64,000 nucleotides of DNA from Candidatus Sabulitectum silens (GCA_001875255.1 MJAN01000003.1:160165-224164), one strand, 5' to 3'; shown: positions 53,367-63,173, counted from the first letter of the stretch. Made by a program: numbers and translations. The notes: generated by a model from the letters alone, not told the origin.

Positions 53367-54882
53367 CTATATGACCGTCAGTCTGTGTGTCTCCATGGAA
53401 GTTCCCGAGGAAACCCTCAGCAGGTAAACCCCCGGGGACAGCCCTTCAGATGAGTGGGTTTCCCCCCCGCCGGGATAGGTTCCCCTGAACACCATCCTTC
53501 CGGACAGATCAAAGCATTCCACTTCAGCATCGCTCTCCCCTGTAACGGTAAATCTTATAGATCCCGATGAGGGATTGACACCGCGGAGGATTCCCCCTGC
53601 TCCGCTTCATCATGAACACCGGATTCCGTTGAACTTGCCAGGGCCCAGGCGTGGGTGGGCAGGGATTCCTGATCCTGAAGACCGGCAATGACCACGGGAG
53701 ACGCAAGCCCCATGGAGATGGCGGAAACGTTGTAGACCCTCTCGGTAAAGGGCATCTCCCAAAGGCTTCACCGGTTATGGCATTTATCAGTGTGACGGCT
53801 CTTCCGTTTACCGAACCGGCTGCAACGCATGGCACGGGAAATCCTTCGATGATTACCGGGTCAACCCAGGCAACGGACCATGTATTGCTTCCCGAAGGAT
53901 ATGTCCAGAGGATGGAGCCATCGGCGCCTGAAAAACAGATAACTCCGGCGTTATCAGCAGCCAGGGCCACATCGCCAACTCCGTCGGCGTTCACATCGGG
54001 GCCTCCCCGTACATCCATGTACATTCCCGAACCGTCGTAGTCCCACTGCAGCGTTCCGCCGCCATCGTAACAGGCCACATTTCCGTTGAATGTGCAGAAA
54101 ACCGCCAAGGGCCATGTATCCGGCTGCTCAACCAGCCCCAGGGACATGCAATCCCCTCCAGGGTCCTTCTGCCACATAATGGAACCGTCCGCTCCGCTGA
54201 TGAGGGTGGCTGTATTAGCGGTGTAGCTGTTGCCCCCTGTGGCCACGAGGATGTCCATGATACCGTCTTCATCTGCATCGACGTAGCTGTGAAGGTCCTC
54301 AGTGGCGTCGGGCATCCAACGGGTCCAAAGGCTGTCACCTGAGGCCCCGTCGATACAGACCACCAGTCCGGTCCCTGAAGAACCGGATGTTCCGAAACCG
54401 CCCACCGCCTCGGGTATGCCGTCCCCGGTCATGTCATCCATCACACAGGCGGAGTAGCCCCAGCCTGTGTTTGAGGGCATTATCTCGCATGCCGCCCATT
54501 CCCAGATGGTGGATCCGTCGGCCCCGGATATCAGATAGAGGCACCTTCCCGGCGGTTCGTACCCTCCGGGTGTTGCCATCAGGATCTCCCGCATGCCATC
54601 GCCATCCACATCGGGGAACCACATGAATCCCTCGTTGGAGTAAATGCCCTTGTGGCTGCTGCTGGTCCAGATGGTTCCGCCGTCGGCGCCTGAGACAGCC
54701 CAGAGTGTTGGTTCGCCATCCCAGAAGTTCACTCCGCAGGCAACGTCAGGAACTGAATCACCATCCAGATCACCCATTTCTGCAGAGCAGTAAACTCCAC
54801 CACTGGTAACAGCGGACCAGAGGACCTCCGGCTCGGCGGCGAACAGGGCGGTCACTGCAACCGCGTATAACACTAACATCAC
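53367..54882 (-). CDS. Secreted FG-GAP/VCBS repeat protein with T9SS-like sorting domain (frameshifted)
   Basis: About 505 aa with a signal peptide (MMLVLYAVAVTALFAAEPEV). It has repeated calcium-loop FG-GAP units (GDLDGDSVPDVACG, PDVDGDGMREILMA, DDMTGDGIPEAVGG, DADEDGIMDILVA, DVNADGVGDVALAA) alternating with PQQ-like blades (LISGADGSTIWEW, GADGSILWTYP), so a seven-bladed propeller is likely. After frame changes near 53760 and 53585 the C-terminus reads IRFTVTGESDAEVECFDLSG and GLSPGVYLLRVSSG, which looks like a Por/type IX secretion sorting or FlgD-like Ig domain. Cell-surface or secreted; binding partner unknown. Confidence 0.82.
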
Positions 54883-54916
54883 ATTCTCCCCCTTTCTTAT
54901 GCAGGGAAGATAGGCG

Positions 54917-54945
54917 AAAAGGGGCGCAGCGGAAAGCTGCGCCCC
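54917..54945 (-). terminator. Rho-independent terminator of the hydrogenase operon
   Basis: On the minus strand, GGGGCGCAGC, loop TTTCC, GCTGCGCCCC, then TTTT. It lies 22 bases beyond the hydA stop and before the FG-GAP gene, so the two are separate transcription units. Confidence 0.9.
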
Positions 54946-54966
54946 CTGTGGTTTCTTCTGACGGTT

Positions 54967-56745
54967 CTAGAACTTGTTCCTCTTGGTGTACTTCGTGTGA
55001 AGAAGCTCGTGGGACTTGTGCCCCAGAGGCTCCTTGAGGAACTCTGCATAGAGAAGCTGGACTTCGGGATTCTCGTGGGATTTTCTCAGTGGAAGGGATT
55101 CATCCTCATCATAGATGGCCCTCATCCGCTCCATTCTCTTCTCCATGTCCGTGGGGATCGGCTGGCCGCCGCCTCCAAGGCATCCCCCGGGGCATGCCAT
55201 GACCTCGATGAAGTGATACTCAACTTCACCGGCTTTTATGGCCTTCAGAAGTTTGTCGGCATTGGCAAGACCATGGGCAACGGCTACCTTCAGTGTGGCG
55301 CCCGCCAGGAACTCCCACCCTGAAGCCATTTCCGAGGGCATGGTTATCGCAGCTTCCTTTATGCCCTCAAAGCCCCTTACCGGGCCCACATTGAGCTTTT
55401 CGAAGGGGATCTCCCTGCCGGTGACCACTTCGTATGCGGTCCTGAGGGCAGCTTCCATTACTCCGCCGGTGGCACCGAAAATCACCGCGGCACCGGTGGA
55501 TTCGCCCATGAGGCTGTCGAACTTCTCCGTGGGAAGCCGGTCAAAATCGATTCCCGCTTCCTTTATCATCCTGGCAAGTTCCCTGGTGGTTATCACATGA
55601 TCAACATCCTGATAGCCGCTGTCCCGCATTTCGGGACGGTCCTTCTCGAACTTCTTTGCGGTGCAGGGCATCACGGATACGGAAACCATCTTCGAGGGAT
55701 CGAATCCCTCCTTCTCTGCGAGATAGGTTTTCGCAAGGGGACCGAACATCTGCTGGGGACTCTTGCATGTGGAAAGATTGCCCAGAAGATCGCTGTGCTT
55801 GTGCTCAATGAACTTTATCCAGCCCGGAGAACAGCTGGTGATCATGGGAAGGGAGACTTCCTTTTTCTCAACCAGTGCGTCCTTAAGACGGAAAAGGAGC
55901 TCGTGGCCCTCTTCTATTATGGTGAGGTCCGCGGTGAAGTCGGTATCAAGAACCCTGTCGAAGCCCATCCTTCTAAGGGCCGCGGCCATTTTGCCGGTGT
56001 GGTGCGCCGTTGGAAGCCCAAGGGCCTCCTCTATGCCAACCCTCACAGCCGGTGCGGTCTGTACCACCACGATCTTCTCGGGGTCATCCAGGGCGGCCCA
56101 TACAGCTCCGGTCTCATCGGTTTCATAAAGAGCTCCCGTGGGGCAGCGGTTGATGCACTGGCCACACTGGGTACAGGATACGTTATCCAGACCCTTTTCT
56201 TCAAATGTACCGATGTGCACCTCGGCGCTTCTTCCGATGGACTTGATAACGGCAACCTTCTGGTATTCCTCGCAGGTTCTTGTGCACCTCGTGCACATGA
56301 TGCACTTGCTGTTGTCCCGGGAGACGCCTACGCTTACCTGCTCGATGCTCTCCGGCTTCCAGTCGGTCTGGAACCGGTTGAAACGGATGTTGTACCTTTC
56401 GGCAAGGTCCTGGAGTTCGCAGTTTCCGTTCCTCTCGCACTCGGGGCAGTTGTTGTTGTGGTTGGCAAGGAGAAGCTCGAGGAGAAGCTTCCTGGTCTTT
56501 CTGACCCTGGGGCTGTCGGTCTTGATTATCATGTTGGGTGTGATGGGGGTAACACAGGCGGGAACCAGTGATTTCCAGCCCTGCACATCCACCACACAGA
56601 GACGGCAGTTGCCGGCTATTGAAAGGTCGGGATGGTAGCAGAGAGTGGGAATATCCACCCCGAGCTCCCTGCAGGCCTCAAGTATGGTCGCGCCCTCTTT
56701 AACGCTGAACTCTTTTCCATTGATGCTGACGGTAACGCTGTGCAT
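54967..56745 (-). CDS. hydA: [FeFe]-hydrogenase catalytic subunit (HydA, group A)
   Basis: Intact, 592 aa. Evolves or takes up H2 in the cytoplasm. N-terminal 2Fe-2S domain (CYHPDLSIAGNCRLC), His/Cys3 4Fe-4S site (HNNNCPECERNGNC), two 4Fe-4S clusters (CIMCTRCTRTC, CTQCGQCINRCPTG), then the H-cluster motifs L1 TSCSPGW, L2 MPCTAKKFE and L3 EVMACPGGCLGGGGQP. With NuoF- and NuoE-like partners this is the HydABC layout known to use NADH, and in some species NADH plus ferredoxin (electron bifurcation). The ATG shares a base with the hydB stop, and GGAGGTGAT inside the hydB end is its ribosome-binding site. Maturases HydEFG are not in the window. Confidence 0.97.
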   Translation of the reverse strand: MHSVTVSINGKEFSVKEGATILEACRELGVDIPTLCYHPDLSIAGNCRLCVVDVQGWKSLVPACVTPITPNMIIKTDSPRVRKTRKLLLELLLANHNNNCPECERNGNCELQDLAERYNIRFNRFQTDWKPESIEQVSVGVSRDNSKCIMCTRCTRTCEEYQKVAVIKSIGRSAEVHIGTFEEKGLDNVSCTQCGQCINRCPTGALYETDETGAVWAALDDPEKIVVVQTAPAVRVGIEEALGLPTAHHTGKMAAALRRMGFDRVLDTDFTADLTIIEEGHELLFRLKDALVEKKEVSLPMITSCSPGWIKFIEHKHSDLLGNLSTCKSPQQMFGPLAKTYLAEKEGFDPSKMVSVSVMPCTAKKFEKDRPEMRDSGYQDVDHVITTRELARMIKEAGIDFDRLPTEKFDSLMGESTGAAVIFGATGGVMEAALRTAYEVVTGREIPFEKLNVGPVRGFEGIKEAAITMPSEMASGWEFLAGATLKVAVAHGLANADKLLKAIKAGEVEYHFIEVMACPGGCLGGGGQPIPTDMEKRMERMRAIYDEDESLPLRKSHENPEVQLLYAEFLKEPLGHKSHELLHTKYTKRNKF

Positions 56746-57949
56746 TACTCATCACCTCCTTCGCAGCCGCATTCTTCGCAGTTGCACTCATCGGAAAGCT
56801 CCACGAAGTTGCTGATTATGTCAACGAAGCAGTTTGCGGAGGTCTGACCAAGGCCGCACTTGCTTGAGGCTTTCATCGCATCCGCCAGTTCAAAGAACGG
56901 GGCGATGCATTCCCTGCAGGAGACGCTGCCGGTGATGATGTCCTCGGCGGCATGCATCAGCCGCAGATTTCCCTCACGGCAGGGTGTGCACTGACCACAG
57001 GATTCATGCACGAAGAACTCCATGAAGTTCTCCAGGACCTCCACCATGTTGACGGAACTGTTGAAAACTATCACAGAGCCTCCGGGAGGAAGGTCCGCAA
57101 AGGAGAGGGCCCTGCCTATTTCAGAAGCAGGGATGGTCCTGCCGCTGGCTCCTCCAACCTGAACCGCCTGAACATCCGTTGCGCCGGCAAGCTGAAGGAG
57201 GTCTTTGAGGGGTGCGCCCATGGGAAGTTCGTAAACTCCAGGTCTCTCCACATCTCCTGAGACGCTGAAGAGCTTCGTGCCGGAGCAGTCCCCACCCCAA
57301 GGTCTGCGTACCACTCAGGTCCGTTGAGAACTATATGGGGCACGGCGCAGAATGTTTCCACGTTGTTCACGATGGTGGGCTTGTTCAGATAGCCGCTGTT
57401 GACCGGATAGGGCGGCTTGTTCCTGGGCTCGCCGCGCTTTCCTTCAAGGCTTTCGATGAGGGATGTTTCCTCGCCGCAGACATATGCCCCGGCTCCGGGA
57501 CGGACCTCAACATCGAAATCGAAACCCTTTCCCTTTATGTCCCTGCCGAGAAGACCCCTGTCCATGAGGTTCCTTCGTGCGGCCTCTATTGCAGGAACCA
57601 GGTAGGGATACTCCGCCCTGAGGTATATGATGCCCTTGGTACCGCCGATGGCGTATCCGCCAATGGCCATGCCCTCTATGAGCCTTTCGGCGTATTTCTC
57701 GATGAGTATTCTGTCCTTGAAGGTTCCTGGTTCCCCTTCGTCGGCATTGCACAGTACGTACTTCTGGTCAGCTGAGGCGGCGCCGGCGAGGTTCCACTTG
57801 ACGCCTGTGGGAAAACCGGCCCCTCCCCTGCCCTTGATGCCGGAGTCACGAACTGCGTAAACCACATCCGCAGGCTCCATGGTAAGGGCCTTTTCAAGCC
57901 CGGCACCGAACTCGGGCTGGTTATCGGCAAGCAGCACTTTCCGTTCCAT
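56745..57949 (-). CDS. hydB: NADH-oxidising hydrogenase subunit HydB (NuoF-like, frameshifted)
   Basis: Flavoprotein subunit, about 401 aa. NADH/FMN sites: IKGRGGAGFPTGVKW, CNADEGEPGTFKDR and GAGAYVCGEETSLIESLEG; the 4Fe-4S site is ESCGQCTPCREGN. The frame shifts near 57290. It is short for a HydB: the N-terminal thioredoxin-like 2Fe-2S domain and the C-terminal two-cluster ferredoxin domain of the Thermotoga-type enzyme are absent, so it resembles NuoF. An odd Cys-rich tail (CNCEECGC) ends the protein. The ATG at 57949 follows hydC by 8 bases. Confidence 0.93.
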
Positions 57950-57957
57950 GGTGCCTC

Positions 57958-58425
57958 CTATTCCAGTCCGCGTACGATTTCGCACGCCTTTTCGGGTGTA
58001 AGTTTAACATGGGGCTCTCCGTTAACCAGCATTGCAGGGGCCTGGTCGCAGAGACCTATGCAGGGAGTGGTCTCAATGGTGAGCCTGCGGTCTTCGGTTG
58101 TTTCAAAGGGCTCGATCCCGAACTCGTCGATCAGGGCGTCAAGAACGGTTCCCTGGCCTGCCATTGCGCAACTGATGGTGCTGCAGAGCCGTACGATGTT
58201 CCTGCCCCTTGGAACGGTGCTCAAGAAGCTGTAGAAGCTCACGACGCTGTATACTTCGGCGGCGCTCACATCGGTTGCCTCGGCGATCTCGATTATGGCT
58301 TCCTCGGGGACCCAGCTGAGCTCTTCGTTGACCATGGTGAGAAGCTGCATGATGGCTTCTCTTCCGCTTCCGAACTGCTGAATACCCTCAGCAACTATTT
58401 CCTTTGGATTCCTTGCCAATGTCAT
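57958..58425 (-). CDS. hydC: Hydrogenase subunit HydC (NuoE-like)
   Basis: Thioredoxin-like 2Fe-2S subunit, 155 aa, intact. The start is the ATG at 58425 (GGGGG a few bases upstream). Helical N-domain (QLLTMVNEELSWVPEEAIIE, VYSVVSFYSFL) and the four cluster cysteines in CSTISCAMAG and CIGLCDQAPAML. Passes electrons between HydB flavin and HydA clusters. Overlaps the response regulator by 38 bases. Confidence 0.93.
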   Translation of the reverse strand: MTLARNPKEIVAEGIQQFGSGREAIMQLLTMVNEELSWVPEEAIIEIAEATDVSAAEVYSVVSFYSFLSTVPRGRNIVRLCSTISCAMAGQGTVLDALIDEFGIEPFETTEDRRLTIETTPCIGLCDQAPAMLVNGEPHVKLTPEKACEIVRGLE

Positions 58426-58816
58426 TCCCCCTTTCCCAGGCGTCTTTGATCTTCTTGACCAGAGTCGTTGGAGGAATGGGTTTTTCAAGGAACTGATCCA
58501 CCGGGAAGAAATCCGGGTGTTCCTCGGGTTTGAAGCTGTAACCGGTTGCCTGGGCAACCGATGTCAGCATGATGATTGGAACATCACTGTGAAGCTTCCT
58601 TCGAATCTTCCTGGCAACGGAAAAACCTTCATCGGTATTTTCCATCATAACATCAAGAACAACAACATCGGGTTTTTCCTCTTCAACCTTTTTCAGACCC
58701 TCGGCGCCGCTGAAAGCGGTGAGCACCTCGAATCCACTGGCTTCAAGGATGATGCTGTTGGCTTCGATGAAATCAGGATCATCATCGACAAGCAATACCC
58801 TTATCTTGTCTGCCAT
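58388..58816 (-). CDS. CheY-like response regulator, first gene of the hydrogenase operon
   Basis: Single receiver domain, 142 aa, no output domain. Acidic pocket LLVDDDPDF, phospho-Asp VVVLDVMM, Thr/Ser in IIMLTSVAQ, Lys in FLEKPIPP. It is the promoter-proximal gene before hydC, hydB and hydA. Stand-alone receivers beside bifurcating hydrogenase genes occur in other anaerobes, but their role is unclear. No kinase is adjacent; the hybrid kinase at 50-52 kb is on a separate unit. The long overlap with hydC may mean that its true end is earlier and hidden by an indel. Confidence 0.92.
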   Translation of the reverse strand: MADKIRVLLVDDDPDFIEANSIILEASGFEVLTAFSGAEGLKKVEEEKPDVVVLDVMMENTDEGFSVARKIRRKLHSDVPIIMLTSVAQATGYSFKPEEHPDFFPVDQFLEKPIPPTTLVKKIKDAWERGNDIGKESKGNSC

Positions 58817-58906
58817 TTTTCAGCCCTTTCCATATCCGTTTGTCATGGTTTTCTAACGGATTAATTTGATACTGGGATTCCTCATTGAATGGTATGCGGA
58901 CCCCCA

Positions 58907-58935
58907 ATAAGACAACAGAGGAACAACCTTGTCAA
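58907..58935 (-). promoter_or_regulatory. Promoter of the response regulator-hydCBA operon
   Basis: Minus strand: TTGACA (58930-58935), a 17-base spacer, TCTTAT (58907-58912). About 90 bases of leader precede the response regulator ATG. Confidence 0.65.
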
Positions 58936-58966
58936 GTGCTTGCAGGAGCCATATTCGCAATGGTCT

Positions 58967-59456
58967 TTAATTGCTGTGAACAGCCCTGAGATTTAGTTGC
59001 AGTTTGTCGTGACAGATATCACAACCCGATGATCGGGTTTCGAATTTCACCTTTGTCCCGTTCAGCATCACGTCGGAGACAGGGCATCTTGAATCGACCT
59101 CCATGAGAAAGCGCTCTTTCCTCCGGGTCATATCTGAGTCGAAATCGGCCTTCACCTGATCTCAGTGAACCGGCTCTCTCATCGGTGGTTTTTCCAAGGA
59201 GCCGGTCGGAGTCCAGCTCGCCTTCCACGGTAAGGCTGATGCCCTTCAGGTCAATCTTTCTCTGGCCGGCGATTATTCGTGCCACGGCGCCTACGCATCC
59301 CGCAAGGGAAACAAGGAAGTATTCCAGTGGATTCGGGGCGGCATCATTTCCGGCGGGTTCCGGCTGATCGATGGTCACCGTGTGGTTCCCTGCCCTGACC
59401 TTCATTTCATAGCCGCTTCCCTGGGTAGCTTCCACTCTCACTGTCTTGATAGCCAT
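58967..59456 (-). CDS. OsmC family peroxiredoxin-like protein (frameshifted)
   Basis: About 163 aa. NPLEYFLVSLAGCVGAVARI carries the first conserved Cys; after a frame change near 59160 the reading continues RFLMEVDSRCPVSDVML with the second Cys. The two Cys pattern fits OsmC/Ohr thiol peroxidases, which remove organic hydroperoxides. A Cys-x2-Cys near the end (GCDICHDK) is unusual for the family and may bind metal. It is separated from the hydrogenase operon by that operon's promoter. Confidence 0.88.
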
Positions 59457-59502
59457 ATAAACTCCATTTCCAGCGTATGGGGTGAATCGAAATATCTACG
59501 GA

Positions 59503-60420
59503 TCAGCGCGAAATGTCCAACTGCATCCCCAGAGAAAGCTGTCCGCATACAAGGAATCGGTTCCGGTGCCCTAGAAGGATTCGTCCATTATCCGAAACAC
59601 AGCAGCTGGTAAACCCCCCAGGCAGCTCCCGGTCACCATGGGTGGATAGGATCAGCGGGCTGAACAGAGAGGCGATGACAATGCTTCCCCTGGCGATGCA
59701 GATATCCTTGGGGCCTTGCAGAAGCGGGTCTATCGGGGTGTAATCCCATGCTGAAGCCGGTTCTCCGGGGTTACGCCACCACCCGGCGCCTCCATCCGCA
59801 CAGGCGATCCCCGCAACATCGGGAAAACCGTCTCCATCCATATCATAGGCGGCAATCCTTTTCACCCCGGCTTCGATATTGCCTATGTAATGGGCCTGGG
59901 CCTCACCTGCCCTGTTTTCAAGGAGAACAACGCCGGTGCCGCAGGCTGAAACGAAAAGGTCCTGCAGACCATCCCCGTTGGCGTCGGCGGCGACTACGGA
60001 CTTAGCCCCGGGCACCTCAGCAAGCTGCCTGGCCCCGCCGTCCCCATCCACTAGAACGACACTGCCCGGGGAGAACAGGCAAACCGCCAGTTCCTGGTCC
60101 CGGTCCCAGATAACCTCCGCCATGCCCTCCGGTTCGCCATTCATGACCACTTCGGTCCCCCCTGTGAACAGCCTCCCCGCCCCAAAGTCGGATATAGCGG
60201 GAATGCCCTTCCAGATCGCCAGGTTACGCGGTTCATGGAAAACACCGGGAAGAGCGGAGACCATACCGTCCCCCTCAAGGATAAGAACCGAGGGCGGATC
60301 GATGCAGGAAACCAGAAAACCACCGCCATATTGAACCATATCCACGGGAACACCCTGAAGTGGCATGATCTGAAATCCCGCTTCGAACATGAAGAAAAGT
60401 CCAAAGAACAGGTTGGTCAT
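59503..60420 (-). CDS. FG-GAP repeat protein
   Basis: Intact, 305 aa. A hydrophobic N-terminus (MTNLFFGLFFMFEAGF) suggests export. FG-GAP calcium loops ADANGDGLQDLFVSA and YDMDGDGFPDVAGIA sit in a probable beta-propeller (blades such as GSVVLVDGDGGARQLAEVPG). No C-terminal sorting domain is seen. Its ATG overlaps the mobA stop as ATGA; a functional link between the two is not evident. Confidence 0.85.
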   Translation of the reverse strand: MTNLFFGLFFMFEAGFQIMPLQGVPVDMVQYGGGFLVSCIDPPSVLILEGDGMVSALPGVFHEPRNLAIWKGIPAISDFGAGRLFTGGTEVVMNGEPEGMAEVIWDRDQELAVCLFSPGSVVLVDGDGGARQLAEVPGAKSVVAADANGDGLQDLFVSACGTGVVLLENRAGEAQAHYIGNIEAGVKRIAAYDMDGDGFPDVAGIACADGGAGWWRNPGEPASAWDYTPIDPLLQGPKDICIARGSIVIASLFSPLILSTHGDRELPGGFTSCCVSDNGRILLGHRNRFLVCGQLSLGMQLDISR

Positions 60421-60939
60421 GCCGGCAACTCCCAGGGAAAATCCACATCAGCCAGTCTTTCCGGAGCATTAACCATCACCGGAACGAAGCCCAGGTCCAT
60501 CCACAGCCTTCCCACCTTCAGGTGCCCGGCATCAACCGCGTTGGTGAGTTTTCCCGATGGGAAACGGGGACCACCGCAAGAAGAGGCTCAAGATGGGGAG
60601 AGATCGCCACCGATGGGATCCTCTTCTCTTCAGCGAAGGATCTGAGAAGACCTCCAAGAATGGATTCACTCAGGAATGGCATGTCGCAGGGAAGGAACAG
60701 CACACCGGAACCCTTCGCGGCGTACAGCGCGGCCTCCATCCCACCAAGGGCCCCACGCCGTAACGGATGTCCGGTATTCCCCCGGGTCCCGAGATCAGAA
60801 CCTGGGAATCTGTGGAGCGTCGCAGCAGGCAGGCGGCATTTACGGTCATTGATACACCCCGGGGAAGAAGGATGTCTCCCTTGTTCCTGCCCATCCTGGT
60901 GGAACGGCCTCCGGCAAGCACAACTCCCTGAACACTCAT
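60417..60939 (-). CDS. mobA: Molybdenum cofactor guanylyltransferase-like protein MobA (frameshifted)
   Basis: About 174 aa. The nucleotidyltransferase signature is VVLAGGRSTRMGRNKGDILL; the metal-site region is GVLFLPCDMPFLSESIL. Frame changes near 60760 and 60560; the corrected end reads GRLWMDLGFVPVMVNAPERL, matching the F.NiNTPeDL region of MobA in position. It would attach GMP to molybdopterin. No other cofactor gene is nearby, and another small NTP transferase role is possible. Confidence 0.8.
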
Positions 60940-61036
60940 CAGCCCCTGTCACCCTTCATGTCTGTGGAATATGCGAAGGGCATGCCCATGCTTAAATTAT
61001 TGCTTAACATGATATTGCACAATCTATTTGTCAAAT

Positions 61037-61783
61037 TTACGGATGGCTTCGCGGTCTTTTAAAATTAACAATACGGTAATATTGCAGTATCTTTCGCGCG
61101 GTGTTCACCGTCCAGAGAAGGGCATAGCCCCAGAAGATTGCCCTGAAGGCCGGGGGGTGGAAGGAGGCAACGGCGGCCAGGGTAGCCATGTTTATCCAGG
61201 GGTGAAAGATCAGGGAGAGAAGGTATTCAGCAGGGCCACCCCGGCGGTTCCTCACGAACATTCCCTTCGCCGCGGCAAGTTCGTTCTGTGAAGGGGGTAT
61301 CCCCGGGTGGTTGCTCATGCTCTCCAGAACGGTCTCAAGGGCGCAGAACCTCACCACCAGCCAGGTGCCGGCGATGAAGGCCCCTGCAAGGAAACCGGCG
61401 TCGGTTCCCAGGGCGTAGCCCCAGGCACCGTAGAAAAGCCCCCTGGAGGCGGCATCGCCCAGCTTGTCGATGAACTCCCCCCCGGCGGTGGCTGAGGAGC
61501 CGGTGTACCTGGCCACCTCTCCGTCGGAGGCGTCGAGGAGGAAAGAGAACTGCAGTAGAAGGGCTCCCGCCAGGGCGAAGCGGGGTTCCCCCGGGGCGAA
61601 AAGCACCGCCCCTGCGCAGGCGATGACATTCTTGATCAGCGAGACCGCGTTGGCGGACATCCCCAGCCTGATGAAGAGCCATGTGGGGTAAATGGAAATC
61701 CTGCGCACCAGCCTCCGCCTGTAGAGGCAGAGGTCCAGATCCGCCGGCTGGCATATACTCCGAAGTTCGGAAACAGGGATCAT
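61037..61783 (-). CDS. CDP-alcohol phosphatidyltransferase family protein
   Basis: Intact, 248 aa from the ATG at 61783. Integral membrane enzyme with the motif DASDGEVARYTGSSATAGG then EFIDKLGD (DGxxARx8GxxxDxxxD). The N-terminal part (RRRLVRRISIYPTWLFIR) and length are closer to the membrane half of inositol-phosphate-transferring enzymes than to PgsA. It ends a four-gene unit with a methyltransferase, a nucleotidyltransferase and a radical SAM protein. A CDP-activated polyol such as inositol phosphate, or an alcohol head group, is a plausible substrate by inference. Confidence 0.88.
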   Translation of the reverse strand: MIPVSELRSICQPADLDLCLYRRRLVRRISIYPTWLFIRLGMSANAVSLIKNVIACAGAVLFAPGEPRFALAGALLLQFSFLLDASDGEVARYTGSSATAGGEFIDKLGDAASRGLFYGAWGYALGTDAGFLAGAFIAGTWLVVRFCALETVLESMSNHPGIPPSQNELAAAKGMFVRNRRGGPAEYLLSLIFHPWINMATLAAVASFHPPAFRAIFWGYALLWTVNTARKILQYYRIVNFKRPRSHP

Positions 61784-62500
61784 CTCTTCTCCAGAAATGT
61801 TATCAGCACCGCTCCCGGCAGCCGGTTCAAGGGGCGTAAGAGAACCGACAGGACCAGGAAGAAGCCGTGATAAAGCCTCCGCAGAAAGGCCTTGTCCTCG
61901 AAAAGATACGATATGAACCGCAGCTGAAACACCGCCCCCTCCTTTTCTCACCGAGAAGCACAGCTCCCGGGGGAAGAATGTGCTCCAGGGTGGAGAAGGT
62001 CCTTTTCGGCCCGTATCGCCACCGGTTCCTTTCCGAAAGGTGATCCATGATAAGGGAGTGGAGCCTGCAGCCGCTCCAGGCTGTGGTGACAACCGCTTTC
62101 CCTCCGGGCTTGAGCACCCTTATCTGCTCCCTCAGGAACAGCTTCGCTTCGTTGTCGGGATAGAGGTCTATCACTCCGGTGCTGTACACAAGGTCGAAGG
62201 AGTTGTCCCTGAAGGGAAGTCTCCTTCCGTCGGAAACACCGGCGGGTGTATGGAGTGATGTTATAGCCGCGGCGGAGGGGGATATGTCCACCCCTGTGGC
62301 GGAATCGGTTTCCAGCATGGCGAGGACCGCTCCGGTGCCGCAGCCAACCTCAAGCACAGATGAAGAGCCGAAAAGCCCCCCGATTCCTTGAGGGCATCGT
62401 AAACCATTCTCTGGAGGTCTCCCCGGGCGGCCAGGGAATGGGCGATGGACGAGGATGACCTTCTGTTCCTCCAGAGGCCCTCCCAGGATTCACCGGCCAC
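61780..62500 (-). CDS. SAM-dependent methyltransferase (frameshifted)
   Basis: Class I methyltransferase, about 240 aa. SAM site VLEVGCGTGAVLAMLE, then GVDISPSAA, FDLVYSTGVIDLY and VLKPGGKAVVTT. Frame changes near 62375 and 61935; the C-terminus continues FISYLFEDKAFLRRLYHG and ends FLEKR. The GTG at 62500 overlaps the nucleotidyltransferase by 11 bases; the stop overlaps the next ATG (ATGA). Substrate unknown. Confidence 0.88.
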
Positions 62501-63173
62501 CGAAGATCACCTCCGCCCTCTCGAGGTCCTCCGGGGTGTCCACTTCCTCCCAGTCCTCCCCGGAGAGGCAGCGGACCCTTATGTCCATACCGGCGGCGGC
62601 CAGGTTCAGGCCGTTGTCGATGGAGGCCTCCGGAGTGTCCAGGAGGCCGGCTGATACCTCCCGGAACCGCCGGTGACGTCTCAGGAGGAACACACCCATG
62701 GATTCCCCGGCGGACCTGCTTACCGGAAGCTCCTTTGAAAGGTGCAGAAGACGATCGCCCCGGATCTCGGCCTTCATTGCCTCGGTGTCCATCCTCCGCC
62801 GGGGATCAACGGGCAGAAGGATCTCCCCGGGCTGATAGAGGAGAGGCTTCACCAGCCCGGTATCCCAAAGAAGATCGCCGTGTATCACAAGAAGGTCCTC
62901 CCCGGATGGGGCAGCAGATGAAAGGATGAATATGTCCCCGGGTTCTTCCAGTGAGGGTTGTGCAGGGTCCCTGCCCCAGGGACTGGCACCGTGTTCTTAG
63001 AATATCCCCCGGAAGCCAGTGACCACCGTTACCCGGTCCGGGGAAAGACCGATTTCAGAAAGGGAACTGAGGTGCCGGTCAAGAATGGAGATTCCCCCCA
63101 CCTCCACAAGTATCTTGGGAACTCCCGCACCGAGCCTGGAACCCATTCCCGCGGCGGGTATCAGCACCCTCAT
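62490..63173 (-). CDS. MobA/IPCT-like nucleotidyltransferase (frameshifted)
   Basis: About 228 aa. N-terminal signature MRVLIPAAGMGSRLGAGVPK, then RVTVVTGFRG; after frame changes near 62990 the chain continues GEDLLVIHGDLLWD (metal-binding Asp region) and EDWEEVDTPEDLERAEVIF. The pattern fits sugar-1-phosphate or inositol-1-phosphate cytidylyltransferases. With the CDP-alcohol enzyme two genes on, it could supply the CDP-activated alcohol. Start overlaps the radical SAM stop as ATGA. Confidence 0.85.

Noticed and set aside
52300..53400. Integrated mobile element around the recombinase
   Set aside because: No flanking repeats, transposase, phage genes or change in composition were seen; the gene has ordinary neighbours.
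60985..61034. Promoter of mobA with TTGACA at 61029-61034 (minus strand)
   Set aside because: The -35 match is perfect but no convincing -10 box lies at 16-18 bases, so it was not listed as a feature.
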